Below are positions 22,290-22,986 of a stretch of 22,986 nt of DNA, piece by piece. The notes under the pieces were generated by a model. That model ran no database searches. It was not told the DNA's origin and saw only the letters and a program-made list of their open reading frames with translations. The DNA is from JAJFHI01 sp050633705 (GTDB taxonomy: Bacteria > Pseudomonadota > Alphaproteobacteria > Rhizobiales > Hyphomicrobiaceae): the NCBI GenBank assembly GCA_050633705.1, contig JBOEGZ010000018.1, forward strand, positions 1 to 22,986, written 5' to 3'. The position numbers and the translations under genes were made by a program. The number at the start of each line of letters is the position of its first letter. Positions within the stretch are counted from its first letter, which is position 1.

Positions 22290-22979
22290 GTGTTTAGAAC
22301 CCCGCATGGCAAATGCTATGGCGTGACCAATGTAATCTTGCGTGCAATCTGCCTGAGCCTATACGCCCTGGTGGCCGCGTCGAATCCAAGTCTGGCACGA
22401 GAGGCCATAGTAGACGAAGACCATCCAGATCAGAAGCTATCGAAGCAGGAACACTCTCAGCTTCACATAAACCGCGGCATACGATTTTACGAACAAAGGA
22501 ACTATTCTGCTGCTGCAAAAGAGTACACTTTAGCAATACGCTTAACGCCAAACGTCGCCATCTTGTACTACAATCGCGGTAACGCTTATTTTCGATTAAG
22601 ATCATTCGAAAACGCGCTCAAAGACTACACGGTGGCAGAGCGACTAAACCCATATTTCGTTATGGCAATGGCGAACCGCGGAAATGCGCTTTCCGCATTA
22701 CGCAAATTAGACGACGCTCTAGTAGCCTTCAATGCTGCCGCAGAATTGGAGCCCAACAATCCCTATGTGCTGTTCAATCGCGGCTTCGTTTATGGAAAAC
22801 GTCAAGAGTATCACTCCGCCATCAGAGACTTCACAAAACTACTGGAACTTAAACCCAATGACGTGGAGGCCATTGCTTTGCGCGCCTCTGCCTATCGAGC
22901 CGTCGGCGAATTTAAAAAGGCCTTGGAAGATGTCGAGAAGGCTAGAGCACTTGCACCGAATGATTTGAGATTTCGTTGA
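22290..22979 (+). CDS. secreted TPR-repeat protein
   Basis: 229 residues from GTG 22290, with GAGGA (22279-22283) 6 bases upstream. Seen: a signal peptide (VILRAICLSLYALVAASNPSLA, cut near residue 36), an acidic linker (VDEDHPDQKL), then five consecutive 34-residue tetratricopeptide repeats at about 56-89, 90-123, 124-157, 158-191 and 192-225. They show the usual small/aromatic pattern (YYNRGNAYFRLRSFENALKD, ANRGNALSALRKLDDALVAF, LFNRGFVYGKRQEYHSAIRD). The protein ends right after the fifth repeat, so it is a pure scaffold with no catalytic domain. Known: TPRs bind other proteins. The CueR-like promoter suggests copper induction and a role in the envelope copper response; the partner is unknown. 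Confidence 0.85.
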   Translation: MFRTPHGKCYGVTNVILRAICLSLYALVAASNPSLAREAIVDEDHPDQKLSKQEHSQLHINRGIRFYEQRNYSAAAKEYTLAIRLTPNVAILYYNRGNAYFRLRSFENALKDYTVAERLNPYFVMAMANRGNALSALRKLDDALVAFNAAAELEPNNPYVLFNRGFVYGKRQEYHSAIRDFTKLLELKPNDVEAIALRASAYRAVGEFKKALEDVEKARALAPNDLRFR

Positions 22980-22986
22980 TTGTATG

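Noticed and set aside
1..22986. Transposase, integrase, tRNA or CRISPR repeats that would explain the rearrangements
   Set aside because: None was found on either strand; the duplications and deletions are seen only as remnants and repeats.

Overview
The window looks like a chromosomal or large-plasmid segment of an alphaproteobacterium, possibly Hyphomicrobiales or a relative. The basis is the gene families and their arrangement (a roughly 600-aa CusB, the CopA/cupredoxin/DUF2933/ICMT cluster, CueR with the Ser76/Cys111/Cys119 signature) and a roughly even base composition; this placement is inference. Most of the window is a copper (probably also silver) resistance and homeostasis region, with envelope and ion-transport genes between the metal modules.

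Left part (1-5400, + strand): the 3' end of a cyclopropane fatty acid synthase gene, a tiny Cys/His-rich protein, a chimeric ORF made of the first part of an acetate kinase joined to the last part of an enoyl-ACP reductase (FabI), a small membrane protein, and a compact run of copA (Cu+ P1B ATPase), an anchored cupredoxin, a DUF2933-type His-rich membrane protein and an ICMT-like membrane methyltransferase. copA most probably starts at a GTG that overlaps a 30-codon upstream ORF.

Middle (5400-10400): a gene-poor stretch holding a decayed copy of the tail of an ion-channel gene, then on the - strand a cation:proton antiporter and a two-TM ion channel, a DMT-family exporter on +, and two - strand methyltransferases (class I and FkbM).

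Right-centre (10400-19420, all - strand): two related copper modules. Module 1 reads signal-peptide protein, cueR, cusB, cusA, truncated cusF. Module 2 reads the paralogous signal-peptide protein, cueR, intact cusF. A formyltransferase gene lies between them. Each module is headed by a MerR/CueR-type promoter with a 19-bp spacer, and each cusF end is followed by a related hairpin. The layout fits duplication of one ancestral module, followed by loss of cusBA from one copy and truncation of cusF in the other.

Right end (19420-22986): an APC-family permease with an Asp/His/Met tail and a secreted TPR protein (both +), each preceded by a CueR-like promoter, and a small secreted His/Cys-rich protein on the - strand. 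If the four promoter calls are right, one CueR regulon covers efflux (CusBA, CusF), the two unknown periplasmic proteins, the permease and the TPR protein. CopA would clear the cytoplasm, CusBA/CusF the periplasm, and the cupredoxin and His-rich proteins would bind copper at the membrane. No outer-membrane CusC, multicopper oxidase, rRNA, tRNA, CRISPR array or transposase was seen.
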